Shown: positions 24,374 through 33,856, counted from the first letter of the stretch. The stretch is 40,636 nucleotides of DNA from an uncultured Negativicutes bacterium (GCA_900752195.1 CAADUJ010000005.1:1-40636); one strand, 5' to 3'. The notes: a model not told the origin generated them from the letters alone. Numbers and translations: made by a program.

Positions 24374-25930
24374 TCACGCCTCTTCGTGCATGAGCTGGAG
24401 GGCTTTAAACGATAACAACAAATTGAGTCGTACATCCGCATCGTCCAGTGATACGTGAAGAATTTGCTGGATTCGATTGACGCGGTACAGCACACTGTTG
24501 CGATGGAGATGCATCACTTTGGACACACTCGTAATATTCCGCTCATGCTCCAATAAGACACGAAGGAGCTCCATGTTATTGGAATGATGCTGCTCGTCAT
24601 AGGTCCGTAGGCGGTCCAGTTCGCGGAGATAGAGCAAGGTAATATCAATCTGTTCCGCTGCCGTAGCCAACAGTGATGTGGCAAAGGTATCGCGGACTGC
24701 ATAATAGAGACGATCAGGGTGAATCTTCATCTCCAATTTAGCAGTACGCCGCGTGAGCAAAAAGACATCTTTTAGGAGACGAAGATCCTGGAACGGCTGA
24801 CTGATGCCGCAATATGCATTGTTGATCGGCAGCTGGACATGCAAGGCCTCCATGATTACCTTCTCATGGCTGGCGTCCGCACCGTCGCCGAGGTTGTCCA
24901 GAATCAGGATAGATTCATGATAAATCAGTTTCAAAACGGAAGGAATCATTTGATCGAGGTTCAACAGGACGTACCGGGAATGGGATTCCAATGGCGTCCG
25001 AAACGAAATGACATACAGCTGGTATGTCCCGGTAAGGGGAAGATGAAGATACGAAGCAGTCGCTTCCAGCTCTTTTCCTTTCGGGGCCGTACCCGATAAG
25101 AGATCGTAGAGGAAGGAGCCGCTGCGGTTGGAAAATTGCGCATTCAACTCCTGCTGGCGATTGGCAGCGGCTATGATATATTTGCTTACGTGCCGTAAGA
25201 GAACGAGATCGACGTCTGTCGGTTCCGTATAGATGCCATAGGTACACAAGATGTTCAGGTGCCAGGGATTCTGACAAAATTTCCGAATTACGATCGTACA
25301 GTCCATATAGTTCGGTGGATAGTAAAAACCGATAGTATAAAAGCTTTCGGCCTTTTGTAAATAGGCCTTTGACGTCAACTGCTGTACCATCTGTGGCGGA
25401 AGAAATTTATTTTCCTCCATGAACTGAATATCCGGATGGGCACTTCCTGATTTAGGTATAATGCCGGCAATGTGCAGCGTATCGGTCAAGAGCACGACAG
25501 GATTCGTAAATAAATCTTCGCTTATATCGAGAAAATGTTGGGCATCGGCACCCGATAAGAGTGCTTCGTTGAGCTTGCTGTCCCAGTCCCGGAGGCGACA
25601 AAACAAGCGGTTCAGATTGTTGAATATACCCTGGATTGTCGACGGTTTCTCCAGAAACAGTAGATATGCGTGATGCGGCTGCCCTGTCAAATCCTCCAGT
25701 TTCCCACAGCATACAATAAAGCAGTCTTTCTGCAGGAAGGCCCGGTGTTGCAAAAGAAATGCAGGCGCAGCCACATAGAGTATATCAGGTTTAGGGAGGG
25801 TTTCTGGTTCTAACAGCTCTAAACCCGTAAACGATACATGTGCTGCCGGTGAAACCCAGTCATGTACATCTGGTTTACAGGGGGCAAGGGCATGCAATAT
25901 AAGGCAGTTTTCTATGTTCAAGATACTCAT
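24374..25930 (-). CDS. PucR/CdaR-family transcriptional regulator
   Basis: This 518-residue protein has an N-terminal region (about 1-130) and a middle sensor region. The C-terminal PucR helix-turn-helix (about 455-515) carries ITSVSKVMHLHRNSVLYRVN followed by RIQQIL, the hallmark of this family. PucR-type proteins are usually activators or repressors that respond to a metabolite of the pathway beside them. The gene is convergent with the LarA-like gene and divergent from the dehydratase genes, which makes both likely targets. The promoter on the minus strand at 25963-25971 fits a short leader. The effector is unknown. Confidence 0.88.
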   Translation of the reverse strand: MSILNIENCLILHALAPCKPDVHDWVSPAAHVSFTGLELLEPETLPKPDILYVAAPAFLLQHRAFLQKDCFIVCCGKLEDLTGQPHHAYLLFLEKPSTIQGIFNNLNRLFCRLRDWDSKLNEALLSGADAQHFLDISEDLFTNPVVLLTDTLHIAGIIPKSGSAHPDIQFMEENKFLPPQMVQQLTSKAYLQKAESFYTIGFYYPPNYMDCTIVIRKFCQNPWHLNILCTYGIYTEPTDVDLVLLRHVSKYIIAAANRQQELNAQFSNRSGSFLYDLLSGTAPKGKELEATASYLHLPLTGTYQLYVISFRTPLESHSRYVLLNLDQMIPSVLKLIYHESILILDNLGDGADASHEKVIMEALHVQLPINNAYCGISQPFQDLRLLKDVFLLTRRTAKLEMKIHPDRLYYAVRDTFATSLLATAAEQIDITLLYLRELDRLRTYDEQHHSNNMELLRVLLEHERNITSVSKVMHLHRNSVLYRVNRIQQILHVSLDDADVRLNLLLSFKALQLMHEEA

Positions 25931-25962
25931 CTCCTTTTACGTAGAAGACGCATTGTACCTAA

Positions 25963-25971
25963 AGTATAGCA
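25963..25971 (-). promoter_or_regulatory. Extended -10 promoter of the pucR-type gene
   Basis: On the minus strand TGCTATACT is an extended -10, 33 bp before the start. On the other strand of the same gap, TACAAT (26073-26078) may serve the divergent dehydratase operon. Confidence 0.45.
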
Positions 25972-26122
25972 TGAAGCAGATGAAGTTGTAATGGATAAAA
26001 TGACCAGTAAGCATCATCAGAAAGGGAATGGGAATCGTATGTTTCGCCGATGAAAGGACACAACGCATCCCGTACAATGGATATAGCAGAGTATAAACAT
26101 TACGTTAAGGAGATGAAACAAG

Positions 26123-26413
26123 ATGGATAAAATCAATGCGGTTCATGTAAACAAAAATGATTCTTGTGTCGTCGTGACAGAAGCCGTCAAAAAAGGAGAC
26201 ACCATATCGTTTTACACAGGTGACGGAGACGTCGAATCCCTAGTGGTGCGAGATGATATTCCCATATACCATAAAGTCGCTGTCGTTGCGTGCAATGAAG
26301 GTGATTTTGTCATAAAATATGGCGAACACATCGGCTATGCGACAAAAACAATCGCAAAAGGGAACCACGTCCACACACACAACATCAGACCCGTTGGCGA
26401 ATTGAGAAAGTGA
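26123..26413 (+). CDS. UxaA-family small subunit (SAF domain)
   Basis: This 96-residue SAF-domain protein matches the N-terminal domain of altronate/galactarate dehydratases, or the separate small subunit of (2R)-sulfolactate sulfo-lyase. KGDTISFYTGD, a central IPIYHKVAV and YGEHIGYATKTIAKGNHVHT are typical: these small domains have 'KvAl..i..G..v.kYg..IG.a...I..G..VH.HN'. It acts with the large subunit encoded 10 bp downstream. GGAG lies 10 nt before the start. Together they should remove water (or sulfite, if SuyA-like) from a hydroxy acid. Confidence 0.88.
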   Translation: MDKINAVHVNKNDSCVVVTEAVKKGDTISFYTGDGDVESLVVRDDIPIYHKVAVVACNEGDFVIKYGEHIGYATKTIAKGNHVHTHNIRPVGELRK

Positions 26414-26423
26414 GGATGATAGT

Positions 26424-27575
26424 ATGAAATTCATGGGATATAAACGGTCATATGGAAAAGTGGGCATACGAAATCATGTCGTAGTTATGCCAGGTGTACT
26501 GTGCTCCGATGTAGCGGCACGTCATATCGTCGACGCCGTGAAAGGTTCGGTATATCTCTTTAATCCGCAAGGCTGTCCTGACAATGTAGAAACGGTGCTG
26601 GAAGTATACTCGGGGTTGCTGGCCAATCCCAATGTGTATGCAGCCCTTATCGTGGGAAATGGCTGTGAAACGGTTACGGAAGAAAAATATCGCCACGCCA
26701 TTAACCAGAAAGTAAAGGATAAACAGATTGCGTATATTTCTATTCAAGGTGAAGGCGGATTGGCAAAAGCTGTCGCCAAAGGATCTGAAATCGTCAGGAC
26801 CATGATGGCCGATGCTGCAGCCTGCAAACGGGAAGAATGTGATGTACGTGAACTGATGATCGGGCTGGAATGTGGTGGTTCCGACCCCACGTCAGGGATT
26901 TCTGCAAATGCGGCGTTAGGTTTGGTAACAGATCGTATCGTCGGCCTCGGTGGCAGCGCCGTCATATCGGAAACATCCGAAGCCATAGGGGCAGAACATA
27001 TTATGCGGGCCCGTGGGAATACGCCGGAAATCGGCAATGCAATTTATGAAGCTATCTGCCGTCGCGCAAAGGTCTTTGAAGACGCCGGAAAAGACATCCG
27101 GGCATCCAACCCCAGTGCAGGCAATATTCGCAGTGGCCTTACGACGTTAGAAGAAAAATCTCTCGGTTGTATCAATAAGAGTGGCACAACTCCCTTCATG
27201 GGATGTTACCACTACGGCGAAATGGTTACGACAAAAGGCCTGAACTTTATGGAAACAGCTGCATACGATCCCATTTCAACGGCTGCCGAAATTGCCGGTG
27301 GATGTCAGGTCGTATTTTTCACGTCAGGCATGGGAAATCCCATGGGCAACCCTATTGCACCAGTCATCAAGATTACAGGTAACCATCATACGGCGCAAAT
27401 GACAGACATTATCGATTATGATACGAGTGCAACCTTACGTGGAGAAAAGACGCTACAACAAGTATCGGATGAATTGTTTGCATTACTTATAGACGTCGCC
27501 AACGGACGTCCGACATTAGCAGAACTGAATGGAGCCGATGCAATGCTCCTTGATCAGGCCATGATTGGTTGTTGA
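26424..27575 (+). CDS. UxaA-family dehydratase/lyase large subunit
   Basis: This 383-residue protein has the family motifs YGKVGIRN near the start, GLECGGSDPTSGISAN, NPSAGNIRSGLTTLEEKSLG, and the C-terminal PVIKITGN. Its length matches the catalytic domain of altronate/galactarate dehydratase and the SuyB large subunit. Known members are iron-dependent and act on 2-hydroxy or aldonic acids. Which acid is used here cannot be decided. It follows the small subunit by 10 bp and precedes a permease gene by 27 bp, so it is in the same operon. Confidence 0.9.
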   Translation: MKFMGYKRSYGKVGIRNHVVVMPGVLCSDVAARHIVDAVKGSVYLFNPQGCPDNVETVLEVYSGLLANPNVYAALIVGNGCETVTEEKYRHAINQKVKDKQIAYISIQGEGGLAKAVAKGSEIVRTMMADAAACKREECDVRELMIGLECGGSDPTSGISANAALGLVTDRIVGLGGSAVISETSEAIGAEHIMRARGNTPEIGNAIYEAICRRAKVFEDAGKDIRASNPSAGNIRSGLTTLEEKSLGCINKSGTTPFMGCYHYGEMVTTKGLNFMETAAYDPISTAAEIAGGCQVVFFTSGMGNPMGNPIAPVIKITGNHHTAQMTDIIDYDTSATLRGEKTLQQVSDELFALLIDVANGRPTLAELNGADAMLLDQAMIGC

Positions 27576-27602
27576 GGTAAACCTTGGAAGTGGGGATGCG
27601 TA

Positions 27603-28775
27603 ATGGCAACATATAAACATACTCCGTTCTTAGCAGCATTTTCTGTTGGGTCAGTGTTATTTTCGGCCCATGCTGGCGGAGGTTTTGCGACAGGAAACCA
27701 GGCGAATGTATATTATGTAAGTCAAGGCTGGGCAGGCGTCATTTCAGCCATTGTGTCCATGCTGTTGTTGACACTTACCATGAAAGAAGCCATGATTATG
27801 TATAACTCTCGTGGCTTGACGAGTCATAAGGAACTGTTTGAAACTTTGTTTCATCCCTTTGATGCCCTTTCCTGGCTATATGAAATTTTCTTTTACATCA
27901 TGGTCATGATGTCCGTCTCGGCAGCTTTGTCAGGAGCTGCGTCGGCACTGGAAGTATACTTTGGTTTAAACTATTATATCGGCGTCGTCGGGGTCGGTAT
28001 CATCGTCCTTGCCCTCGTTATATTTGGCGCTGGTGTCGTTCGGGCTGCGTCTACCTATTTAGGAATCGCCATCCTTATCACGGCGATAGCCATATATGTG
28101 GCAGGCATCGTTCTGGCACAAGTGGGAATCGGTGAAGTCCTGACAGTCGATTTTCAGCACGAAGGCTTTTCCAACGTTCCGGCAGCCGCGCTCAATGCCT
28201 TTACGTATGCCGGGTTCCAATGCGTGACCTTGCCGACAATGGTCGCCTGTGGCACTACGATGAAAACGAAGCAGGCCTGTGCGAAATCGATGTGGATTTC
28301 CTTTGTACTGAACATGGTCGCCCTCGTATTATCGGTACTCATGCTACTGGCATGGCGAGACAGTTATACGACCATTGAAGGCGGTACCGTAGTACCTACG
28401 CTGACCGTGACTAACTTCATGGGCATACCGGTACTCATCGTGGCATACGGCCTCTGTCTATTGCTGTGTCTCCTTTCTACAGGCGTTACGACGACATTCG
28501 GCTTTGTCACACGCTTTGAAAATCATCGGCTATTGCAACGCATCAAGGTGGCACCCGTCCGGTGCGCCATCATCGCCCTGTTCGTCATTTCATTTTCCAT
28601 GCTCGTATCCATGGCAGGACTGACGAATATCGTAACATACGGTTTTGGCTATTGTGGATATCTGGCCATAGCCGTCGTAGTCATTCCGTTCCTGACCGTA
28701 GGGGTCTATAAGAACTATACGTATTTAAAAGGAAGAGAGGGAGACTTTACAGCAGAACAGGATCATTCTGTCTGA
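27603..28775 (+). CDS. YkvI-type membrane transporter
   Basis: This 390-residue integral membrane protein has about ten hydrophobic segments. The start (FSVGSVLFSAHAGGGFATGN) places a glycine-rich loop in the first segment, as in YkvI and related APC-fold carriers. No soluble domain is visible. It lies 27 bp after the dehydratase large subunit and probably imports the substrate of that pathway. GTGGGGATG-type Shine-Dalgarno sequence precedes it; this is not a perfect site. Confidence 0.8.
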   Translation: MATYKHTPFLAAFSVGSVLFSAHAGGGFATGNQANVYYVSQGWAGVISAIVSMLLLTLTMKEAMIMYNSRGLTSHKELFETLFHPFDALSWLYEIFFYIMVMMSVSAALSGAASALEVYFGLNYYIGVVGVGIIVLALVIFGAGVVRAASTYLGIAILITAIAIYVAGIVLAQVGIGEVLTVDFQHEGFSNVPAAALNAFTYAGFQCVTLPTMVACGTTMKTKQACAKSMWISFVLNMVALVLSVLMLLAWRDSYTTIEGGTVVPTLTVTNFMGIPVLIVAYGLCLLLCLLSTGVTTTFGFVTRFENHRLLQRIKVAPVRCAIIALFVISFSMLVSMAGLTNIVTYGFGYCGYLAIAVVVIPFLTVGVYKNYTYLKGREGDFTAEQDHSV

Positions 28776-28873
28776 TGTAACACCACGCATACGAAATGGG
28801 ATGATCGGTACAGCATTGGGAGCGTGGCTTCATAAACTCAAACTGTTATAGGTGTATAAAGGAGGTTGCCATC

Positions 28874-29782
28874 ATGGATGAAAAGACAAAAGAGTTACTT
28901 CGCAAGGTCAAACCGCTGCGAGAGCATCCGGAAACGCCCTATGAAAGAGAGTGCAAGACAGCGATGCTACGTTTTCGCTGGATCCATGCACAGTGTTACC
29001 AGATTGAATTGCCCGATGGAAAGGTGCTGATGACGGATCCGTATTTTCCACAAAATCCGAAAGCGTGGATCGAAGAAGGAACGCCGGCCTTGAGCGTAGA
29101 AGATCTTGGACGTGTCGATTATGTGACTATCGGACATTCCCATTATGATCACACCGATAATGTACCCGACGTGTTTCAGAATAATTCTCCCATCGTGATT
29201 TGTGACCGGATGTATGCAAGAGAACTTTCTTGTGTATATCAGATCCCAGAATTCAACATTTGCCCCGTTCTGCCAGGTCAAACGTACGCCTTTGAAAGCT
29301 TCCAGTTGGAAACCCTTCAAGCAAAGCACAATGATTTATACAGCGCCTGTGATCTTGAAGGGAAAGGCTTCGGCCATCATGAACTCCCTGCCTTTGGCCG
29401 GTTGAATTCGTATGGCGCACTCTTCAATTTAAGTTATGTCTGCACGTTCCACAATAATAATGTCCGTCTGGGCATCTCAGCCGGTGTCGATGTAAAAGGG
29501 ACGGCAGATGCCTGGGGCACGAAAGGCCTCGACGTGCTCATTCGTCAGAGATTGTTGTATATTCATGCCGAAGACTATGCGAAAGAGTGCGAAGCCATCG
29601 GTGCACCGCTGGTCCTGCCGATGCACCATGATGCCTGCTTTGACTATAATCTGGATATGAATAACTTTACCCGGACCGTCAATGAAATTTTTCAGTGCGA
29701 TGGATATGGCATGAAAATGTTTAATCCCCAGCGTCTGAAGTGGTACACCCTGCATATGGGCGTCTCGGCCTGTGAGTCATGA
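28874..29782 (+). CDS. UlaG-like metallo-beta-lactamase-fold hydrolase
   Basis: This 302-residue protein carries the HxHxDH motif as HSHYDHTDN (His88, His90, Asp92, His93) after TDPYFPQNP, and a late PMHHDACFDYN that supplies another metal ligand. This layout resembles UlaG/L-ascorbate 6-phosphate lactonase-type members more than classical beta-lactamases. A role in opening a lactone to the free hydroxy acid would suit the neighbouring dehydratase, but this is inference. GGAGG lies 8 nt before the start. It follows the permease by 98 bp and ends before a large hairpin terminator. Confidence 0.85.
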   Translation: MDEKTKELLRKVKPLREHPETPYERECKTAMLRFRWIHAQCYQIELPDGKVLMTDPYFPQNPKAWIEEGTPALSVEDLGRVDYVTIGHSHYDHTDNVPDVFQNNSPIVICDRMYARELSCVYQIPEFNICPVLPGQTYAFESFQLETLQAKHNDLYSACDLEGKGFGHHELPAFGRLNSYGALFNLSYVCTFHNNNVRLGISAGVDVKGTADAWGTKGLDVLIRQRLLYIHAEDYAKECEAIGAPLVLPMHHDACFDYNLDMNNFTRTVNEIFQCDGYGMKMFNPQRLKWYTLHMGVSACES

Positions 29783-29862
29783 CATGAGGAATGTAGAGCA
29801 TCCAGGACGTCACACAGGTCTGTATCATAGGGACTGCGCAAAAGTATATACCGATTGGAGTA

Positions 29863-29936
29863 AAAAGGGCTCACTTGTATCCTGTGCCTCAGGCGCCTAA
29901 CGGCGTCGTGGCGCCGAGGAAACGTGAGCCCTTTCT
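29863..29936 (+). terminator. Large hairpin terminator of the hydroxy-acid operon
   Basis: Outer arms AAAGGGCTCAC / GTGAGCCCTTT enclose an inner stem CCTC.GGCGCC / GGCGCC.GAGG. The double-stem form is unusually large for a terminator. Confidence 0.7.
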
Positions 29937-30075
29937 ATGTGAGAAGATAGCCTCCTTCGTCTGCGCCGTAGTAACGGTCTCCGACCAGGTGGCTCGATTT
30001 CATGAAGGCATGCGGCGTCACCGTGCTGTGTGAAACACCTATTAAACTAACGTACACGGCATCTTTTCGCGGCCA
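29935..30075 (-). pseudogene. Degenerate coding-like remnant
   Basis: On the minus strand a frame that follows a stop at 30076-30078 reads DAVYVSLIGVSHSTVTPHAF and then MKSSHLVGDRYYGADEGGY to a stop at 29935. The composition is protein-like, and the frame just upstream (FDDLSKA) is interrupted by stops. No start or ribosome site was found. I do not recognise the family. It may be a relic or a dispersed intergenic repeat. Confidence 0.3.
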
Positions 30076-30369
30076 TCAGGCCTTTGACAAGTCGTCGAAA
30101 CGGCGCAGTTCCCTTGACAGGACGACGTTTTTCGCCTGTCAACAGGAGACCGTGCGTCATGGAAGAAAGGGACGCTGCCGTGTCCTATGAAACCGGCGCT
30201 AAACCAAAGTTCAAGGACTATTCCGGCAGGAAATTCGTCTTGTTTCAGACCGGCGCTGGCGCCCGTTATTGACGCAGCGTTTAACGAGTCCCTTCTCATG
30301 GCAAATTATAGAAAAAGCAGGTATAATGTACATACATGTTATGGTTTCTTTATACAGGCAGGGGGTTCT
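29937..30369. other. GC-rich intergenic region with inverted repeats
   Basis: No intact gene is supported. The stretch contains TTGACAGG - 13 nt - CCTGTCAA (30114-30142), paired GTCGTC/GACGAC, and two copies of ACCGGCGCT (near 30190 and 30250). It is much richer in G+C than the other gaps here. Confidence 0.5.
30322..30327 (+). promoter_or_regulatory. -10 element of the ABC importer operon
   Basis: A perfect TATAAT lies 43 bp before the first gene. The -35 (TGGCAA at 30299-30304, 17-nt spacer) is weak, so an activator may be needed. Confidence 0.45.
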
Positions 30370-31386
30370 ATGAATCACATCGGACCAGATTTTTCTACAA
30401 GTTCAAAAATAGGCGCTACTGTGTTCCAGTTGTGTCTTTCCATGGCCGTGTTATCAGTGGTCGTTTTTTTTATTGCGTCCTATGCGCCAGGAGATCCGCT
30501 CCAGGCGTATTATGGAGAAACCTTCGACCGTCTGTCACCGGCTGAAATGGAAGCAGCCCGCCATCGCCTGGGCCTGGATGGGCCCGTATATGAGCAGTAC
30601 ATGACGTGGCTCTACGGTGCCATCCATGGCGATTTTGGCTTTTCCCTGAAATATCGCCAGCCTGTAAGTGCCATCATCGCTGCGTTCGGAGTCAATACCT
30701 TGCTCTTAGGCGTCTTGTCCTATGCGGTCCTTTTTGCCCTTGCCCTGGTGTTAGCTCTAGGGTGTACACTGTATGAAGGTACCTGGGTAGATACGTGTAT
30801 TTGTCGCATCGGCACGGTGTTTTATTATATCCCTGCCTTTTGGCTGGGGTTGGTATGCATCCTGCTCTTTTCCGTCAATCTTGGCTGGTTTCCCAGTAGC
30901 GGCGCCTATAGTCCAGGTCAGGGGGCCCATATCGGGAATCGCTTGTCCCATATGGTCCTTCCGGTCATGACCATCGTCATGAGCCACGTCTGGTATTATG
31001 CCTACCTGCTGCGGAGCCGGTTTCTCGATGAAGTGCGGCAGGAGTACGTGCTCTTTGCCAAAATGAAAGGCTTTACGCGGTGGAAGATTCTCTGGCGCCA
31101 CTGTCTGCCGAATGTCCTGCCGACGCTGGTGACGGCCATGGTCCTTTCAGTCCATCATATCATCGGCGGCGCCTATGTCATAGAAGCGGTGTTCTCCTAT
31201 CCAGGTCTTGGCAGCCTCGCCATTGAAAGTGCAAAATATCACGATTATAACCTGCTCATGGTCATCTGCCTGGTGACGGGGCTTTTCGTCATGGCTACAG
31301 GTATCCTGGGCCAGTCCCTCAATGACCGACTCGTCAAACGAATAGGAGGTGTATCATGGCTGCACAAAATCCATTCCGGCAAGTAG
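30370..31386 (+). CDS. ABC importer permease, DppB/OppB/NikB type
   Basis: This 338-residue membrane protein has an N-terminal segment, then FIASYAPGDPLQAYYG and GLDGPVYEQYMTWL, the classic opening of the B permease of peptide/nickel importers. The coupling EAA loop is at YVLFAKMKGFTRWKILWRH. GGAYVIEAVFSYPGLG is conserved. The ATG at 30370 follows AGGGGG; a longer frame from 30187 has no Shine-Dalgarno. Its end overlaps the next permease by 31 bp. Substrate class (peptide, nickel or other) cannot be set from this subunit. Confidence 0.93.
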   Translation: MNHIGPDFSTSSKIGATVFQLCLSMAVLSVVVFFIASYAPGDPLQAYYGETFDRLSPAEMEAARHRLGLDGPVYEQYMTWLYGAIHGDFGFSLKYRQPVSAIIAAFGVNTLLLGVLSYAVLFALALVLALGCTLYEGTWVDTCICRIGTVFYYIPAFWLGLVCILLFSVNLGWFPSSGAYSPGQGAHIGNRLSHMVLPVMTIVMSHVWYYAYLLRSRFLDEVRQEYVLFAKMKGFTRWKILWRHCLPNVLPTLVTAMVLSVHHIIGGAYVIEAVFSYPGLGSLAIESAKYHDYNLLMVICLVTGLFVMATGILGQSLNDRLVKRIGGVSWLHKIHSGK

Positions 31387-32243
31387 GGGCGCATTGGAAA
31401 AAGGAAGAAACAAAAGTCCCTTCCCATCGTGCAAAGACCGTTCCCTGGGGCGCCGTCATCATTCTGCTCATCGTCGTGGCAGCCGCTATAGGAGCGCCCA
31501 TCTTTTCTAACCATGATGTCAGCCACTACTACATAGATTCCTTGAACGCTGCACCGGGACGCGATTTTTATTTCGGAACAGACAGCCTGGGACGAGATCT
31601 CTTTTCGTGCCTGTTGTACGGCAGCCGCGTATCTCTTGCCGTCGGCTTTTTCAGCATGGTCATAGCCACAGTCACAGGTGTTGTATACGGTTCTGTCAGC
31701 GCCATGGCGCCCCGTTGGGTTGATTCCCTTCTCTTGCGTCTGGCCGAGCTGTTGAGCAGCATTCCGTCTATCTTATTCATGATTCTTCTCCTCGGTACGA
31801 TGAAAGAGGTGACAGTCCTTTCCCTTTCCGTTGTCATCGGCGGGACGACGTGGATGGGATTGGCCCGCATGGTCCGCAGCGACGTATATCAGATACGGCA
31901 CAGCGGATACGTTCTGGCGTCGCGCCTCATGGGTGCTTCGCTCTGGCATATCCTGCGCTACCATATCGTGCCTAACGTGTGGTCCCATATTTCCTTCATG
32001 ATCGTGTCACGCTTTGGCATGGCCATCATCATGGAAGGCACGCTCAGCTTCCTCGGATTAGGATTGCCGCCGGAAATCCTGTCGTGGGGTACGCTGCTAT
32101 CCCTGGCGACGCGGGCCTTGCTGACAAATTCGTGGTGGGTCATCGTTTTTCCTGGCATCTTCGTCGTTGCGACGCTTTTGGGCGTCACTGAAATCGGCCA
32201 GTATGCCCGAAAAGAAGGGGAACGCCATTGCTCATATTTATAA
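31356..32243 (+). CDS. ABC importer permease, DppC/OppC/NikC type
   Basis: This 295-residue partner permease has FGTDSLGRDLFSCLLYGSRVSL, the family signature after the first segment. The coupling loop SGYVLASRLMGASLWHILRYH and IMEGTLSFLGLGLPPEILSWG follow. AGGAGG lies 7 nt before the start, inside the preceding gene. The C-terminus ends in a hydrophobic segment and a charged tail. Confidence 0.93.
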   Translation: MAAQNPFRQVGAHWKKEETKVPSHRAKTVPWGAVIILLIVVAAAIGAPIFSNHDVSHYYIDSLNAAPGRDFYFGTDSLGRDLFSCLLYGSRVSLAVGFFSMVIATVTGVVYGSVSAMAPRWVDSLLLRLAELLSSIPSILFMILLLGTMKEVTVLSLSVVIGGTTWMGLARMVRSDVYQIRHSGYVLASRLMGASLWHILRYHIVPNVWSHISFMIVSRFGMAIIMEGTLSFLGLGLPPEILSWGTLLSLATRALLTNSWWVIVFPGIFVVATLLGVTEIGQYARKEGERHCSYL

Positions 32244-32296
32244 CTATTTGTAACAAACGCCTGTAGAACTATCGTACAGGGAAAGGAGCGTGTCTG

Positions 32297-33856
32297 ATGA
32301 ACCGACACAGTATCATGAATCTAGTAAGAGGGGCCGTTGTTTTCGTATTGTCCCTTCTGGTCCTGACAGGCTGCGGGACAGCACCTGAAAAAGACAGCCA
32401 TACTCTGACCTATGCCAGCCCCGATTACGTGACGATTAACCCTATTTTGAACAGTCATGATGAATTGCCGAATCTTATTTTTTCAGGACTCATGAAATAT
32501 GATGGACACGGCAATGCCGTGCCGGATCTGGCCGAATCGTACGAATTTGACGAAGGCACCCTGACGTACACGTTCCACCTCCGTGACGGTGTCACCTGGC
32601 ATGACGGCACCGCTTTTACGGCGCAGGACGTGGCGTTCACACTTGATGCGCTTACTCATACAGACGGCCTGGAAGCGGCAATCACCGACAATTACAAGGA
32701 TATTGAATCCGTCGAAACACCAGATGATAAGACGGTCCGCATCCGGCTGCGCCGCCCCAATGCAGCGATGCTCAACTACCTGACCATCGGCATTTTGCCA
32801 AAACACCTTTTGAAAGGGAAAGACATCATGAACGATGAATTCAACAGCCACCCCATCGGAACCGGCCGGTATGTCTTTGAAAGCTGGGATAAAGGCCAGT
32901 CCATTGTGCTCAAGAGAAACGACGCCTATTATGGTACGGTACCCAAAATCGAACGGATTATTTTCAAAATCATTCCCGACGAAACTGCCAAGGCCGCCCA
33001 GGTAAAGGCAGGCACCGTCGATTTAGCCTGGCTGAACGCTCAGAATGCCCAGACCTTCCGTGAAGATCCGTCAGTCGTCGTCTATGACTTCAAGACGGCC
33101 GATTACCGTGCCATTGCGCCGAACTTCAAGGCTCCTTTCTGGCAGGCCCATAGGGAACTCGTTCCCCTCCTCGGCTACGCCATTGATAAAGAAGCCCTCA
33201 TCAAGAGCGTTCTTGCCGGACAAGGCGAAGTCGCCTACAGCCCAATCCAGCAAAACCGGTATTATAGTAATGACGCCGTCGAAAAGAGAACCTACGATCC
33301 GCAGCGCTTCAAAGACGCTGTGGAACAGTTGGGCTGGACCATAGGAGATGACGGCATATATGAAAAAAATGGTGAAAAACTATCCTTTTCCGTCGATGCA
33401 CGCGACTATGAAACGGAACGGGTAGATATGGCCAACGTCGTAGCCGCCCAGTTGAAAACTGTCGGCGTCGATATGAAAGTCCACATCGTGTCCAAAGTAG
33501 ATTGGAAACATCTGGAATCCTTCCTCATTGGCGAAGCCGCCCCGTATGATCCCGATAATGGTACGGCCGATTTGTTTGGCACTGGCGGCAGCGGCAACTA
33601 CACGGCCTATAGCGACAGTGCTGTAGACGCGGCTCTTGCCCAGGCCCGTATGACTTATGACAAGGAACAGCGAAAAGTATACTACGACGAATTCCAGCAT
33701 CTCTGGGCACAAGACCCGGCCTACATCATGCTCGTGTACCTCGATGGCAACTACGTGGCGACGCCTCGGTTGAAAGGCATTGCGACAGACCGGGTCTTAG
33801 GCCATCATGCAGCGGGCATCTTTTGGAATGTAGAAGACTGGTCATTGGAACCGTAA
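32297..33856 (+). CDS. ABC importer substrate-binding lipoprotein (SBP family 5)
   Basis: This 519-residue protein has a lipoprotein signal: basic start, hydrophobic core and lipobox LTGC with the acylated Cys26. The mature part has the family-5 features LAESYEFD, TFHLRDGVTWHDGTAFTAQDV, and PIGTGRYVFESW. It catches the substrate outside the inner membrane for the two permeases. Family 5 binds peptides, nickel chelates, sugars and other ligands; the sequence here shows no decisive marker. GGAG lies about 9 nt upstream. The order permease-permease-binding protein-ATPase-ATPase is found in nik and cnt operons as well as some dpp operons. Confidence 0.93.
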   Translation: MNRHSIMNLVRGAVVFVLSLLVLTGCGTAPEKDSHTLTYASPDYVTINPILNSHDELPNLIFSGLMKYDGHGNAVPDLAESYEFDEGTLTYTFHLRDGVTWHDGTAFTAQDVAFTLDALTHTDGLEAAITDNYKDIESVETPDDKTVRIRLRRPNAAMLNYLTIGILPKHLLKGKDIMNDEFNSHPIGTGRYVFESWDKGQSIVLKRNDAYYGTVPKIERIIFKIIPDETAKAAQVKAGTVDLAWLNAQNAQTFREDPSVVVYDFKTADYRAIAPNFKAPFWQAHRELVPLLGYAIDKEALIKSVLAGQGEVAYSPIQQNRYYSNDAVEKRTYDPQRFKDAVEQLGWTIGDDGIYEKNGEKLSFSVDARDYETERVDMANVVAAQLKTVGVDMKVHIVSKVDWKHLESFLIGEAAPYDPDNGTADLFGTGGSGNYTAYSDSAVDAALAQARMTYDKEQRKVYYDEFQHLWAQDPAYIMLVYLDGNYVATPRLKGIATDRVLGHHAAGIFWNVEDWSLEP

